Source: Actinoplanes liguriensis (lineage in GTDB: Bacteria > Actinomycetota > Actinomycetes > Mycobacteriales > Micromonosporaceae). From it: a stretch of DNA of 14,665 nucleotides. The position numbers and the translations under genes are program-made. The notes beneath the pieces were generated by a model. That model saw nothing but the letters and a program-made list of their open reading frames with translations. It had not been told where the DNA came from and made no database searches. The stretch covers positions 68,657 through 83,321 of the forward strand of contig KL571207.1 of assembly GCA_000715855.1 (NCBI GenBank), written 5' to 3'. Shown piece after piece: positions 1 through 6,790 of this stretch. Within the stretch, counting starts at the first letter, position 1, and each line of letters opens with the position of its first letter.

Positions 1-19
1 AGATGTGTATAAGAGACAG
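1..19 (+). other. Tn5 mosaic-end (Nextera) adapter, sequencing artefact
   Basis: Bases 1-19 read AGATGTGTATAAGAGACAG, which is exactly the 19-bp hyperactive Tn5 mosaic end ligated to fragments in Nextera-type libraries. It lies at the extreme edge of the window, no transposase or second end accompanies it, and the coding frame of the first gene is interrupted inside it (TAA at 10-12) but open from base 20 onward. It is therefore untrimmed adapter and not genomic DNA. Bases 20-24 (CTGTC) could also be adapter-derived because they match the start of the reverse complement, but this may be chance. Confidence 0.96.
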
Positions 20-1083
20 CTGTCAACGCGCTGACCAGTGCGCTCGACCCCCATGCGCCGCCTGCTCCGCTCATCGGGCAACTGCCGCCCGGCGGCGTCG
101 CGCTGGCCGGACCCGGTGCCCGCGACGCGGTGCGCGGCTGGCTGATCACGCTGCTGCTCGGTGGCCAGACGGTGGTCATGACCTGGGCCGATCTGGCCGA
201 GATGCTCGGTGACCCGTATCGCAGCGGACCGTTGCCGGCGGGACTGCGTGCGGTCGACGAACTCGGCCCGGCCCGGGCCGGCGAAGTCGCGCTGTCCTAC
301 GCCGACACCCGGGTCGGCAATGCGGCCGCCCGCTGGCAGGTCAGCGCGAGCGGCCTGATCGAGGACGGGCGGCGGCTGTGCGTGCTCAACCCGCGCGCCG
401 CCGCCGACCTGTTTCACCTGCTCACCCTCGCCCGGCCGGAGGAACCGGTGCCGGTAGCGGCGGGCTCGGCAATCGCCCGGCTACGCCTGCTCGGCGGCTG
501 TGAACTGACCGTCGACGGACAGCCGGTGAGCGTGCGCCGCACCGCCGGGCTGCAGGTCCTGGCCTACCTCGGCCTGCATCCGGGCGGCGCGAGCGGGCAC
601 GAGCTCACCGCCGCGATCTGGCCCGGTCTGCGGCCGGCCACCATCGCCAACCGGCTGCACGTCACGGTCAGCGAACTTCGGAAAGACCTGATTTCCCGTA
701 CGGCGATAGAGCTGCTCCGTCACGAGGACGGTCGTTACGTGCTCACCGGCGCGGTCGACGTCGACGTGCACGGTTTGCGCGCCGCCATCGCGGGGTTGCA
801 GCAGGCGATCACGGTGGGGGAGCGGGGCCGGGCGCAGCGGGCGGTCGTTGACGCGTACGCCGGCGAATTGCTCTTCGGTTGTGATTGGCCGTGGGCGATC
901 CCGGCCCGGGAGAGTCTGCGGCGGCAGGTTCTGACGGCCTACGTGGATCTCGCCGACCGTGCGGAACCACCCGAGTCGGTGGAGTTGCTGCGAGCCGCAG
1001 TCAGCGTCGACCCGTTCAACGAGGACGTCCGCTCCCGCATCGCCGCAGTCCAACGTCCGCGAAGGCCCCGCCCGCACGCCTGA
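20..1083 (+). CDS. BTAD-family transcriptional regulator, C-terminal part (5' truncated by contig edge)
   Basis: The frame is open from the adapter junction to TGA at 1081-1083, about 353 codons, so the start lies outside the window; the GTG at 130 is internal. From about base 478 the protein has a winged-helix segment beginning LRLLGGCELTVDGQPV and continuing through ELTAAIWPGLRP and NRLHVTVSELRKDL, which is the OmpR/PhoB-like DNA-binding fold of SARP/BTAD proteins. It is followed by a bacterial transcriptional activator domain (YAGELLFGCDWPWAIPARE ... VSVDPFNEDVRSRI). The N-terminal 150 residues visible have no recognised motif. In actinobacterial conjugative elements, large LysM-plus-BTAD proteins of this architecture are common near the transfer genes. 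No LysM is visible here because the N-terminus is missing. Regulation targets are unknown. Confidence 0.85.
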
Positions 1084-1116
1084 CACCGGGACCAGAGTGG
1101 AAGGGCTGGGGTGAGG

Positions 1117-1434
1117 TCACGACCAGACGCGCTGCTCGTTGAACTCTTCCTTGCTCCGCAGCGCCTCGCTCAAGTCGATGCCGTAACGGTTGGCAACCGC
1201 ACACACGAAGATCATGATGTCGGCGAGTTCCTCGTCCACCGTGCCGACGATCGAGGTGCTGCCGACCGACAGATGCTCGGACTTGCGAACGGCCTTGAAG
1301 AGCTCACCGACCTCCTCGCCCAGGAGCAGGCACTGGTCGATGACGCTACGATCGGCGAATCCGCGCTCCTTCTCCATCTCGGCGACGTAGCGCTGGATGT
1401 CGGGCAGTGTCGCGGCACTGGGCAGCGGGAGCAT
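1117..1434 (-). CDS. MazG-like nucleotide pyrophosphohydrolase
   Basis: A 105-residue protein, the usual size for a single-domain MazG-like NTP pyrophosphohydrolase. Such enzymes hydrolyse (d)NTPs or related nucleotides to the monophosphate and PPi, using Mg2+ bound by two acidic helices. Both metal-binding motifs are visible: EEVGE within LLLGEEVGELFKAVRKS (about residues 37-53) and EELAD within VDEELADIMIFVCAVANRYG (about 66-85). The start is ATG at 1434-1432, preceded on the minus strand by GAGG with a seven-base spacer. It converges on the BTAD gene with only 33 bases between stops. Substrate cannot be told from sequence; house-cleaning of non-canonical nucleotides and alarmone control are both known in the superfamily. 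In an element's cargo it could have a stress or anti-phage role, which is inference. Confidence 0.88.
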   Translation of the reverse strand: MLPLPSAATLPDIQRYVAEMEKERGFADRSVIDQCLLLGEEVGELFKAVRKSEHLSVGSTSIVGTVDEELADIMIFVCAVANRYGIDLSEALRSKEEFNEQRVWS

Positions 1435-1513
1435 CGGCCTGCCTCGGGTTGGACGTCAGGGCGTCGCGGACGCTATCAGCTCCGGCACCGCGAAGGCATC
1501 CGTGCGATTCACC

Positions 1514-1542
1514 GGACTGCCGTCGTAACCACGGCGGAGTCC
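1514..1542. terminator. hairpin with bulge between MazG gene and winged-helix remnant
   Basis: GGACTGCCGT (1514-1523) pairs with ACGGCGGAGTCC (1531-1542) to give ten base pairs interrupted by a two-base bulge, around a seven-base loop. There is no clear T-run on either side. Read on the minus strand it follows the winged-helix remnant and precedes the MazG gene, so it could be a leftover terminator of the broken gene or a leader structure. Confidence 0.3.
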
Positions 1543-1549
1543 TTCCGTC

Positions 1550-1875
1550 ACACCGCATAGCGGCTGCCCGGATGGCGGTCCGGTTCAGTGGCCGTGCACC
1601 GGTGCGGTGGTAGACGCATCGCACCATCCGGCGGCGAACTTCCCAGCTCCAGGTTCCCACCACTCGGCCGGCGAGAAGGATGGCCGGCAGTGCTTCGCCG
1701 ATCTGGTTGAACGCCTGCTGTTCGGGCACTGTGCCGAGGTACCGAACCCGAGTCTCGGCGTACGCCTTGAGAGCGACGTCCTCGTGCGCCAGGAAGTGCA
1801 CTTGTTCGGGTGACGGGCCCGCTTCCCAACGGGGGAATACCTCGAATCGATCCTGGAAGAGGTAGAGCGGGGACG
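1550..1875 (-). pseudogene. C-terminal remnant of a winged-helix DNA-binding (AlkZ/YcaQ-like, HTH_42) protein
   Basis: On the minus strand the translation contains HFLAHEDVALKAYAETRVRY, then LPAILLAGRVVGTWSWEVRR, then a basic tail. This matches the C-terminal end of the actinobacterial winged-helix/crosslink-glycosylase superfamily, where a LLP..D..L..Y..R segment is followed by a 'DGRVVGTW' strand. Only about 100 residues of a family normally 350-400 long can be seen. The frame has no proper stop at the expected end and runs on antisense into the MazG gene, while a TGA at 1548-1550 lies one frame away, consistent with a frameshift. Upstream the homology stops near 1875, where a plus-strand gene remnant begins. 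The limits given are approximate and the family call rests on motif memory. Confidence 0.5.
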
Positions 1876-1883
1876 GGGACCAA

Positions 1884-2242
1884 GGGGTGTGCACCGCCCG
1901 TTCCCGGGTCTGACCTGCCGCGAATCGCTCATCGACGCCGTTGGCCACACCCTCGGCATGACCATGCCGCTCGGCCGCGACATCTCCATCCCCGTCGCCG
2001 AGGTGGCGGACGCGGCTCACCGGGTGGTGTCCTACCGCGGCCGCGGGAGTGCGAAAGTCTTCCGCTTGCTGCCGCTGACGTTTCGGCTGACCGCGACCGA
2101 CCACGACTGGTCCACCGGGGACAGCACGGAGGTGACAGGAGCCATGACCGACCTGTTCCTCCTGCTCACCGGACGCGTCACGCGGATCGAGAAGCTGGGC
2201 GGCCCCGGTGCAGACCAACTGTGCCGGGCCGTCGCCATCTGA
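1884..2242 (+). pseudogene. C-terminal half of a maleylpyruvate isomerase-family (mycothiol-dependent, DinB-like) protein
   Basis: About 118 residues resemble the C-terminal half of the actinobacterial maleylpyruvate isomerase family: a helix containing LIDAVGHTLGMTMPLGR corresponds to the usual 'LVHGQDIAIPLGR', then LTFRLTATDHDWSTGD corresponds to 'GLRLVATDADWSVGE', then LFLLLTGRVTRIEKLGGPGA matches the final helix. The N-terminal metal-binding DinB-like domain, about 100 residues with its histidines, is absent. A GTG at 1889 could in principle start it, but G-rich sequence abuts it with no proper spacing. The gene stops with TGA at 2240-2242, 19 bases from the convergent gene. Without the metal-binding half the product is unlikely to be an active isomerase. 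Confidence 0.6.
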
Positions 2243-2261
2243 TCCCATGTCCACCGCCGGA

Positions 2262-2966
2262 TCAGGCGTCGGCTGAACGCCACCATGCTTCGATCGTCAC
2301 GTCGTGGCGGAGCGCGTCATCGAGGTGCCGATGCAGTGCGAGGTCGACGATCCTGTCGTCGTCAGGTCGGTAGGGCCGATTCGGATTCGGTATGCCGAGC
2401 ACCGGTCCGAGCGCGTCGATCGCGGGCTTCCAGAGGGTGGCCCAGTTGCGGTGCCTGGCGACACCGAAGACCAGTTGCAATGCGACGGGCCCGGGCGGCA
2501 GAGGTTCGGTAACCGCGTCGATGCATGCCTGGTGGATAGCCCGCTTCCAAGCCTCCGACTGTGTGGACATCGAGGTTCGCACCGACAGTGACGCCGGCGT
2601 ATTCGGTTCATCAGCGAGCACGGCGTCTGCGGCTGCGATGGTGGAGCCGCGCTGGTGAACCTTTCGGCCGAAAACGGCGGCGATGCGGTCAGCGCCGAAT
2701 CTGCGCGCCAGCGGATACAGGTAGTTGTCGAGATCTCGTCCGCCGCGATCCAGTGGCGTCGAGTCCGCAAGCCCGACGGTGAGTTCCACCGCGCGGGGCT
2801 GCTCCGGGTTCCAGTTCTCGACCTTCAGATGTGCGGCGACCGCGTCCAGGTATGTCCGCAGCCGCAGTTGGTCGGGATGGTCACGGGAGTTCCAGCTCTC
2901 CAGCACGGGCTCGGGGGAGAGCGGTAGACGAAGTTCAACACCGGGGCGAGCGAAGAATGCGGCCAT
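2262..2966 (-). CDS. uncharacterised protein with two RusA-like halves
   Basis: A 234-residue protein from ATG at 2966-2964; a GTG at 3002 would add 12 residues, and neither start has a convincing ribosome binding site. No named family is recognised with confidence. Each half shows part of the RusA Holliday-junction resolvase pattern (R-D-[IL]-D-N, K..[IN]DAL, DD..[IV]). The first half has GGRDLDNYLYPLARRFG (about residues 75-91). The second has a strand VALQLVFGV, then WATLWKPAIDALG (about 175-187), then PDDDRIVDLALHR. The split of the acidic motifs between halves suggests an internal duplication with diverged sites. It lies downstream of the small gene ending at 3049 on the same strand, probably in one transcript. 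Nuclease activity is inference; a structural or nucleic-acid-binding role is equally possible. Confidence 0.7.
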   Translation of the reverse strand: MAAFFARPGVELRLPLSPEPVLESWNSRDHPDQLRLRTYLDAVAAHLKVENWNPEQPRAVELTVGLADSTPLDRGGRDLDNYLYPLARRFGADRIAAVFGRKVHQRGSTIAAADAVLADEPNTPASLSVRTSMSTQSEAWKRAIHQACIDAVTEPLPPGPVALQLVFGVARHRNWATLWKPAIDALGPVLGIPNPNRPYRPDDDRIVDLALHRHLDDALRHDVTIEAWWRSADA

Positions 2967-3048
2967 GTCCGAGATTCTTGCTGCTCTCCGACCGCGACCC
3001 ACTTCACGCGGCCGATCGACCTTCTCCGTCTGCGAGAAGAACGTAGCG

Positions 3049-3408
3049 TCAGAACATCTCGAACTGGCCGGGGTGGGGTGCAGCTATCTCCGCCGGGGGA
3101 ATTAGGTCTGCCGCTTCGGCCGCGAGCCGGTCGACCGTGTCGACGGGCATGACGAAAGCGATGTGCCACGTCTCGTCGTCCTCGCCGATCAGTGCCGAGA
3201 CCGTGGCGTCAGCGTTGACACACCAGTGAACCGGGATTCCTCCGGCCTCGCCGACGTGCAGCGCGCGCCGGGCAGTCCAGTCCGCGTCGCGGATCGAGCT
3301 CAGCCGGGCGAGATCGCTCAGATGAGTCCGGAAATGAAACTGCCACGTCGGGGCCTGCACCATCACCACCACGGCCGCAGGATCATCTGCACCAGTCTCG
3401 ATCGACAC
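3049..3408 (-). CDS. hypothetical protein, upstream partner of the RusA-like gene
   Basis: The product is not recognised. I chose the GTG at 3408-3406 because GAGGTGG at 3420-3414 lies five bases before it; the GTG at 3417, which adds three residues, lies inside that site. The protein is about 119 residues, acidic, with a likely compact alpha/beta fold: strand VVVMVQAPTWQFHFRT, helix DADWTARRALHVGE, strands IPVHWCVNADATVSALIGED and ETWHIAFVMPVD, then helix TVDRLAAEAADLI. It has no signal peptide or membrane segment. The gap to the next gene is about 80 bases and both read leftward, suggesting an operon. Codon use matches the surroundings. Confidence 0.68.
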   Translation of the reverse strand: MSIETGADDPAAVVVMVQAPTWQFHFRTHLSDLARLSSIRDADWTARRALHVGEAGGIPVHWCVNADATVSALIGEDDETWHIAFVMPVDTVDRLAAEAADLIPPAEIAAPHPGQFEMF

Positions 3409-3417
3409 GTTCACCAC

Positions 3418-3757
3418 CTCAGCAGGATGGCATTCGGGCGGTGACTGAACGCCGGGGACCCGAGCGACACCAAGATCAGTAACGGGTATCGCCGTTTATG
3501 GCGCCGTGCTGGGGACAGCAGTCGTCGCCCGCAATCCCGAGCCGAGCGACTCCGCGTTCAGGCCGATCTTCCGGCGGATGCACGACCTCGCATGCGCACC
3601 GCAAAAGACGCATGATCGTTGACGCCCTCTTCTGCTTGATATGCGGGTGATCCTTAGCGATCGACGGCATGTTCGTGCTGGTGGGCCGGGTAGTGAGGGG
3701 TGCTTGGATGTCGTCGCGGTGTCGTCTGCGGCTGGTGCGGTCCCGGGACGCGCGGCG
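3418..3757. other. intergenic stretch between the hypothetical pair and the two-component system
   Basis: About 340 bases. Apart from the doubtful 45-residue frame at 3476-3613 I see no gene. A 10-bp palindrome GTCCCGGGAC at 3740-3749 lies just past the stop of the response regulator on the minus strand but has no T-run, so it is a weak terminator candidate at best. Confidence 0.5.
3476..3613 (-). CDS. possible small cysteine-containing protein
   Basis: A short minus-strand frame in an otherwise empty gap. From ATG at 3613-3611 it gives 45 residues, with AAGAGGGC about ten bases upstream; an upstream ATG at 3670 would give 64. The product has a CAC pair near the N-terminus and a CC pair followed by PQHG near the C-terminus, a spacing that could bind a metal ion. 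No homologue is recalled and codon bias cannot settle the matter at this length. It may be a chance frame. Confidence 0.3.
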   Translation of the reverse strand: MRLLRCACEVVHPPEDRPERGVARLGIAGDDCCPQHGAINGDTRY

Positions 3758-4420
3758 TCAGCCGGTGAGGCCGGCGTCGTGGGCGAGTAAGGCGACCTGA
3801 GTACGGTTGTTGAGATCGAGTTTGGTGAGTATGCGGGAAACGTGTGCTTTCACGGTGGCCACGCTCGTGAACAGCTCGCCCGCGATTTCGGCGTTGGACT
3901 TGCCTCGCCCGACGGCGATGGCGACCTCGCGTTCGCGTTCGCTGAGCTGATCCAGCGCCGTGGTGGCGTGCCGTTGCCGGGCGGCGGCGCCGGTGTCGCT
4001 GACGTGGGCGATGAGCTGTCGGGTCACGGTCGGTGACAGGATGGGTTCGCCGGTTGCGACCCGCGATATCGCGCGCAGGATCTCGGCGGGTGGGGTGTGT
4101 TTGAGCAGGAAGCCGCTCGCCCCGGCGCGCAGCGCGCGCAGGACGTGCTCGTCGGCGTCGAAGGTGGTCAGGATGACGACCTCGGGTGGGTCGGGCCGGG
4201 CACGCAGCTGTTCGGTGGCGGCGAGGCCGTCGAGGGTGGGCATGCGGATGTCCATCAGCACCACGTCCGGGGCGTAGGCGTCGGCGGCGGCGGCTACTTC
4301 GCTTCCGTCGCCGGCCTCGCCCACCACGGTCAGGTCGGGTGAGACGCCGATGATCATCGCCAGGCCGGCCCGCACGAGCGGGTCGTCGTCGACGATGAGG
4401 ACCCGCACCGCTGCGTTCAC
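3758..4420 (-). CDS. NarL/LuxR-family response regulator
   Basis: A 220-residue two-component response regulator from GTG at 4420-4418. AAGGAG sits seven bases upstream, which decides this start over the in-frame one at 4489 that would overlap the kinase. The receiver domain (about 5-120) begins VRVLIVDDDPLVRAGL with acidic residues D11-D13, the phosphoacceptor D57 in DVVLMDIRMP, a threonine in VVILTTFD and K107 in SGFLLKH. A linker leads to a LuxR-type helix-turn-helix (about 158-215): LSEREREVAIAVGRGKSN, then ATVKAHVSRILTKLDLNNRT. It is the cognate output of the kinase immediately upstream (53-base gap, same strand). Phosphorylation is expected to drive dimerisation and DNA binding. The targets are not visible, though the divergent membrane-protein gene at 5961 is a reasonable candidate. 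Confidence 0.95.
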   Translation of the reverse strand: MNAAVRVLIVDDDPLVRAGLAMIIGVSPDLTVVGEAGDGSEVAAAADAYAPDVVLMDIRMPTLDGLAATEQLRARPDPPEVVILTTFDADEHVLRALRAGASGFLLKHTPPAEILRAISRVATGEPILSPTVTRQLIAHVSDTGAAARQRHATTALDQLSEREREVAIAVGRGKSNAEIAGELFTSVATVKAHVSRILTKLDLNNRTQVALLAHDAGLTG

Positions 4421-4473
4421 GTCGGGCTCCTTCTTCTCTGCCCAGCCGGACCACGGACCGACCCTGGCCGCGA

Positions 4474-5700
4474 TCAGAGGGTAGGCCACGGTAGCCAGGC
4501 CCAGAGCCGGAACTCACCGGCCGGGGTGGGCCCGTGTTCGAGTCGTCCGCCGGCGAGGGCGGCCCGTTCGGCGAGCCCGATGAGGCCGATGCCGGCGCCG
4601 GGAATTGCGGCACCACCGCCGGTGCCCGTCGGACACGGATTGCGGATCTCGACGGTTACGCCGTCGCCCGGAGCTGCTCGGACATTGACGGCCACCTCGC
4701 CGTCGGGGGCGTGCTTGCGGGCATTGGTCAGCCCTTCCTGCACGATCCGGTACGCGCTGCGCCCCACACCGGCCGGTACGGTCGAAAGCGCGTCGGTCTG
4801 CCAGTCGAGCCGTACCGGCATCCCGGCGCGACGCGATTGGTCGAGGAGACCGGGGAGGTCGGCCAGAGTGGGCTGCGGCCGTTCCGGCGTCTCGTCGGAC
4901 CGGTCGGCACCGGTGCGGAGGACGCCGATCACCTCTCGAAGGTCCTCCAGCGCCTGGTAGGCGCTGTCGCGAACCACCCCGGCGGCACGGGCGACCTCCT
5001 CGGGCGCGGCGTCCGGGCGTAACTCCAGCGCCCCGGCGTGCAGGCTCAGCAGGGACAGGCGGTGGGCGAGCACGTCGTGCATCTCCCGGGCGATCCGGTT
5101 GCGTTCGCCCTGGCGGGCTTCGGCGACGCGTAGTTCCTGTTCGGCCTCGACCCGCCGAGCGCGCTCCCGCAGCGACTGGCGTCGGGCCCGCACAAACATG
5201 CCCCAGGCGAGCACCGCGACGCCGGCGACGACGCCCAGCACGATCTCCGACGGGGACCCGACCGGGACGTCGGGCCGAACAAACAGCGTCAGGAACGGTA
5301 CGAGCGCGCACCCAGCCGCGATCGGCGCGACCACCGCGAAGCGTCGATGCACCGCGACGGTGAACAGAGCGACGAGCGCCGCGCCCCCGGCGGACGTCGC
5401 ATAGACGCTGATCAGACCCGATGCCACGGCGAGACCGACCGGCCAGCGCCGGCGCAGCAACACCCCCAGACTGCACAGGCCGCCGAGGACGATGTCGACG
5501 GTGAGCATGCCCGGCGCGATGTGCTGCGCGCGGCTGTCGGCCAGGGTCAGCCCCACCACGCCGGCGGCCAGCAGGAAACACCCGGCGTCGACCACCCGGC
5601 CGCGGACCGCGCGCTCGGCCGGGCGTACCGGATCGTGGTCAGCGTCGCTGATCACGCCCGCCGGCAGCGGGCTCCGATCCTGCGGCTCCGCCGGGGCCAT
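4474..5700 (-). CDS. membrane sensor histidine kinase, HisKA_3 (NarL-type) family
   Basis: Sensor kinase of 408 residues from ATG at 5700-5698 (in-frame GTG 5703 and TTG 5709 would add one and three residues; no clear Shine-Dalgarno for any). The N-terminal half has four to six hydrophobic segments, e.g. LVALFTVAV and IVLGVVAGVAVLAWGMFV (numbered from the TTG: about 43-57, 71-85, 91-101, 109-143, 156-173), without a large extracellular domain. The dimerisation domain follows: ERNRIAREMHDVLAHRLSLL, with phospho-histidine about 211. A compact ATPase domain has the N-box QEGLTNARKHAPDG (about 324-337) and the G-box GAGIGLIGLAERAALAGG (371-388). This layout matches DesK/NarX-like kinases typical of actinomycetes. 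It heads the operon and is followed by its response regulator. The signal is unknown; membrane or envelope stress is usual for kinases with only transmembrane sensors. Confidence 0.95.
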   Translation of the reverse strand: MAPAEPQDRSPLPAGVISDADHDPVRPAERAVRGRVVDAGCFLLAAGVVGLTLADSRAQHIAPGMLTVDIVLGGLCSLGVLLRRRWPVGLAVASGLISVYATSAGGAALVALFTVAVHRRFAVVAPIAAGCALVPFLTLFVRPDVPVGSPSEIVLGVVAGVAVLAWGMFVRARRQSLRERARRVEAEQELRVAEARQGERNRIAREMHDVLAHRLSLLSLHAGALELRPDAAPEEVARAAGVVRDSAYQALEDLREVIGVLRTGADRSDETPERPQPTLADLPGLLDQSRRAGMPVRLDWQTDALSTVPAGVGRSAYRIVQEGLTNARKHAPDGEVAVNVRAAPGDGVTVEIRNPCPTGTGGGAAIPGAGIGLIGLAERAALAGGRLEHGPTPAGEFRLWAWLPWPTL

Positions 5701-5844
5701 CACGATCAAAGGGTACGGCCGGGTCGGGGCCTACGGCATCCGACCAAAGTCGAATCCGAGGTGTAGACCTTCGGCCCGCCGCCATCGACATCGGCTCGCC
5801 ATCGGCTCGTAGCGGCGCATGCGGCCGCTCCAGCAATCTGGTTT

Positions 5845-5924
5845 CACATCACCGGAACGGACGGTCGACAAAACCTTCGAAACGGCATCCCGTCCGTTCC
5901 TGCGCCGCCGAATGACGTGATGTG
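5845..5924. promoter_or_regulatory. nested inverted repeats between divergent kinase and membrane-protein genes
   Basis: Two perfect inverted repeats share one centre region. The outer arms are CACATCAC (5845-5852) and GTGATGTG (5917-5924); the inner arms are GGAACGGACGG (5854-5864) and CCGTCCGTTCC (5890-5900), 25 bases apart. On the left the arms abut with one base between; on the right they are 16 bases apart. The structure lies 37 bases before the start of the 5961 gene. It may be a pair of regulator half-sites brought together by looping, or an RNA structure in the leader. The response regulator encoded opposite is one possible ligand (inference). Confidence 0.5.
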
Positions 5925-5960
5925 GCAGCGATCATCCGACCGCAAATGAGGGAGTGAGAG

Positions 5961-6719
5961 ATGAGATCACCGCGTAACCGCGCCACCGCACCGGAATCCC
6001 TGCACGTGCCCGTGAACAAGGCGGCGGCAACGACGGGGCTGACCCCGACCCGAGCGCTCCGAGAGCGGGTCGTGGGCGCGCTGGCGATCGCGCTGGCAGC
6101 GTCGGTGGCGATCCAGAACGCGGTGGTGGTCTCGGCCGGAGCGCCAAGCTACGGGGACCCGATCAAAAAGGTGCTCGCCTTCCACACGGAGCACCGGGTC
6201 GCGGTCGCGATCGCGGTCGGCCTGGAGGCGCTGAACCTGCCGCTGCTGCTCGGGTTCCTGACCGGTCTCCATGGGCTCGTCGAGCGCCGCGGGCGTGCGG
6301 GCGCAGACTGGTCGCGCCTTGCGGTGGCCGCAGGCGCGACCCTCTCGGCAGTCCTCGCGCTCTACGCCGTGCTGTGGAACGGTGTCGTGTTGTCCGCCGG
6401 CGAACTCGCCGAGCCAAGCCCGGAGTTCCAGCTCGTCTGGCAATTGCATGCAGCAGCCTTCGCGTTGACGCTGCCGGCGCTCGGCGTCACATTCATCGGC
6501 GCTGCGCTGGCGGCGCATGCGAGCCTGCTGACGCCGCCGTGGCAGCGTTTGCTCGCAGTGGCCGGGGGAGGCCTGCTGCTCGCCACCGGGGCGGCCAACC
6601 GCGCGATCGCGGACGGCTCAGGGCTCATCCTCGTGGGGTTGCCCGGCTACGCCGCCTGGCTCGTGTGGCTGCTTGCGACCGGCGTACGGCTGGTGCGCGC
6701 TCGAACAGCTGCGTCCTGA
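5961..6719 (+). CDS. polytopic membrane protein of unknown function
   Basis: A 252-residue integral membrane protein from ATG at 5961 with GAGGGAG seven bases upstream. The first 35 residues are basic and polar, then about six hydrophobic helices follow: roughly 36-59, 79-103, 118-145, 160-187, 195-212 and 220-245. A conserved-looking stretch QLVWQLHAAAFALTLPALGV carries a histidine inside helix four. No catalytic motif, transporter signature or binding-domain fusion is seen, and I do not recognise the family. It diverges from the two-component operon across 260 bases and ends just before a strong hairpin. A common arrangement is that a NarL-type system controls a divergent membrane gene, but this is inference. 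Confidence 0.82.
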   Translation: MRSPRNRATAPESLHVPVNKAAATTGLTPTRALRERVVGALAIALAASVAIQNAVVVSAGAPSYGDPIKKVLAFHTEHRVAVAIAVGLEALNLPLLLGFLTGLHGLVERRGRAGADWSRLAVAAGATLSAVLALYAVLWNGVVLSAGELAEPSPEFQLVWQLHAAAFALTLPALGVTFIGAALAAHASLLTPPWQRLLAVAGGGLLLATGAANRAIADGSGLILVGLPGYAAWLVWLLATGVRLVRARTAAS

Positions 6720-6732
6720 CCTCGTCGCCCTT

Positions 6733-6768
6733 GGGCGGCAAAGCGGGCGAGCGCTCGCCTTGCCGCCC
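6733..6768. terminator. strong two-part hairpin between convergent genes
   Basis: Outer arms GGGCGGCAA (6733-6741) and TTGCCGCCC (6760-6768) are perfectly complementary. Inside is the 14-bp palindrome GGCGAGCGCTCGCC (6746-6759), with four unpaired bases on the left arm. It starts 14 bases after the stop of the membrane-protein gene and ends 22 bases before the stop of the convergent gene at 6791, the right place for a bidirectional terminator. There is no T-run, which is usual in high-GC actinomycetes. Confidence 0.7.
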
Positions 6769-6790
6769 CTACAGGCCTTGGCGGGCGCTG

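Noticed and set aside
1..19. Mosaic end read as a genuine Tn5-type transposon terminus
   Set aside because: It is at the exact edge of the window, identical to the engineered mosaic end, with no transposase or target duplication.
1346..2254. 302-codon minus-strand frame
   Set aside because: It runs antisense through both the maleylpyruvate isomerase remnant and the start of the MazG gene. Only its middle (about 1580-1860) shows protein-like similarity, which I list as a winged-helix remnant.
3654..4616. 320-codon minus-strand frame
   Set aside because: It overlaps the response regulator in another frame and is rich in arginine, proline and histidine, the usual shadow composition in GC-rich genes.
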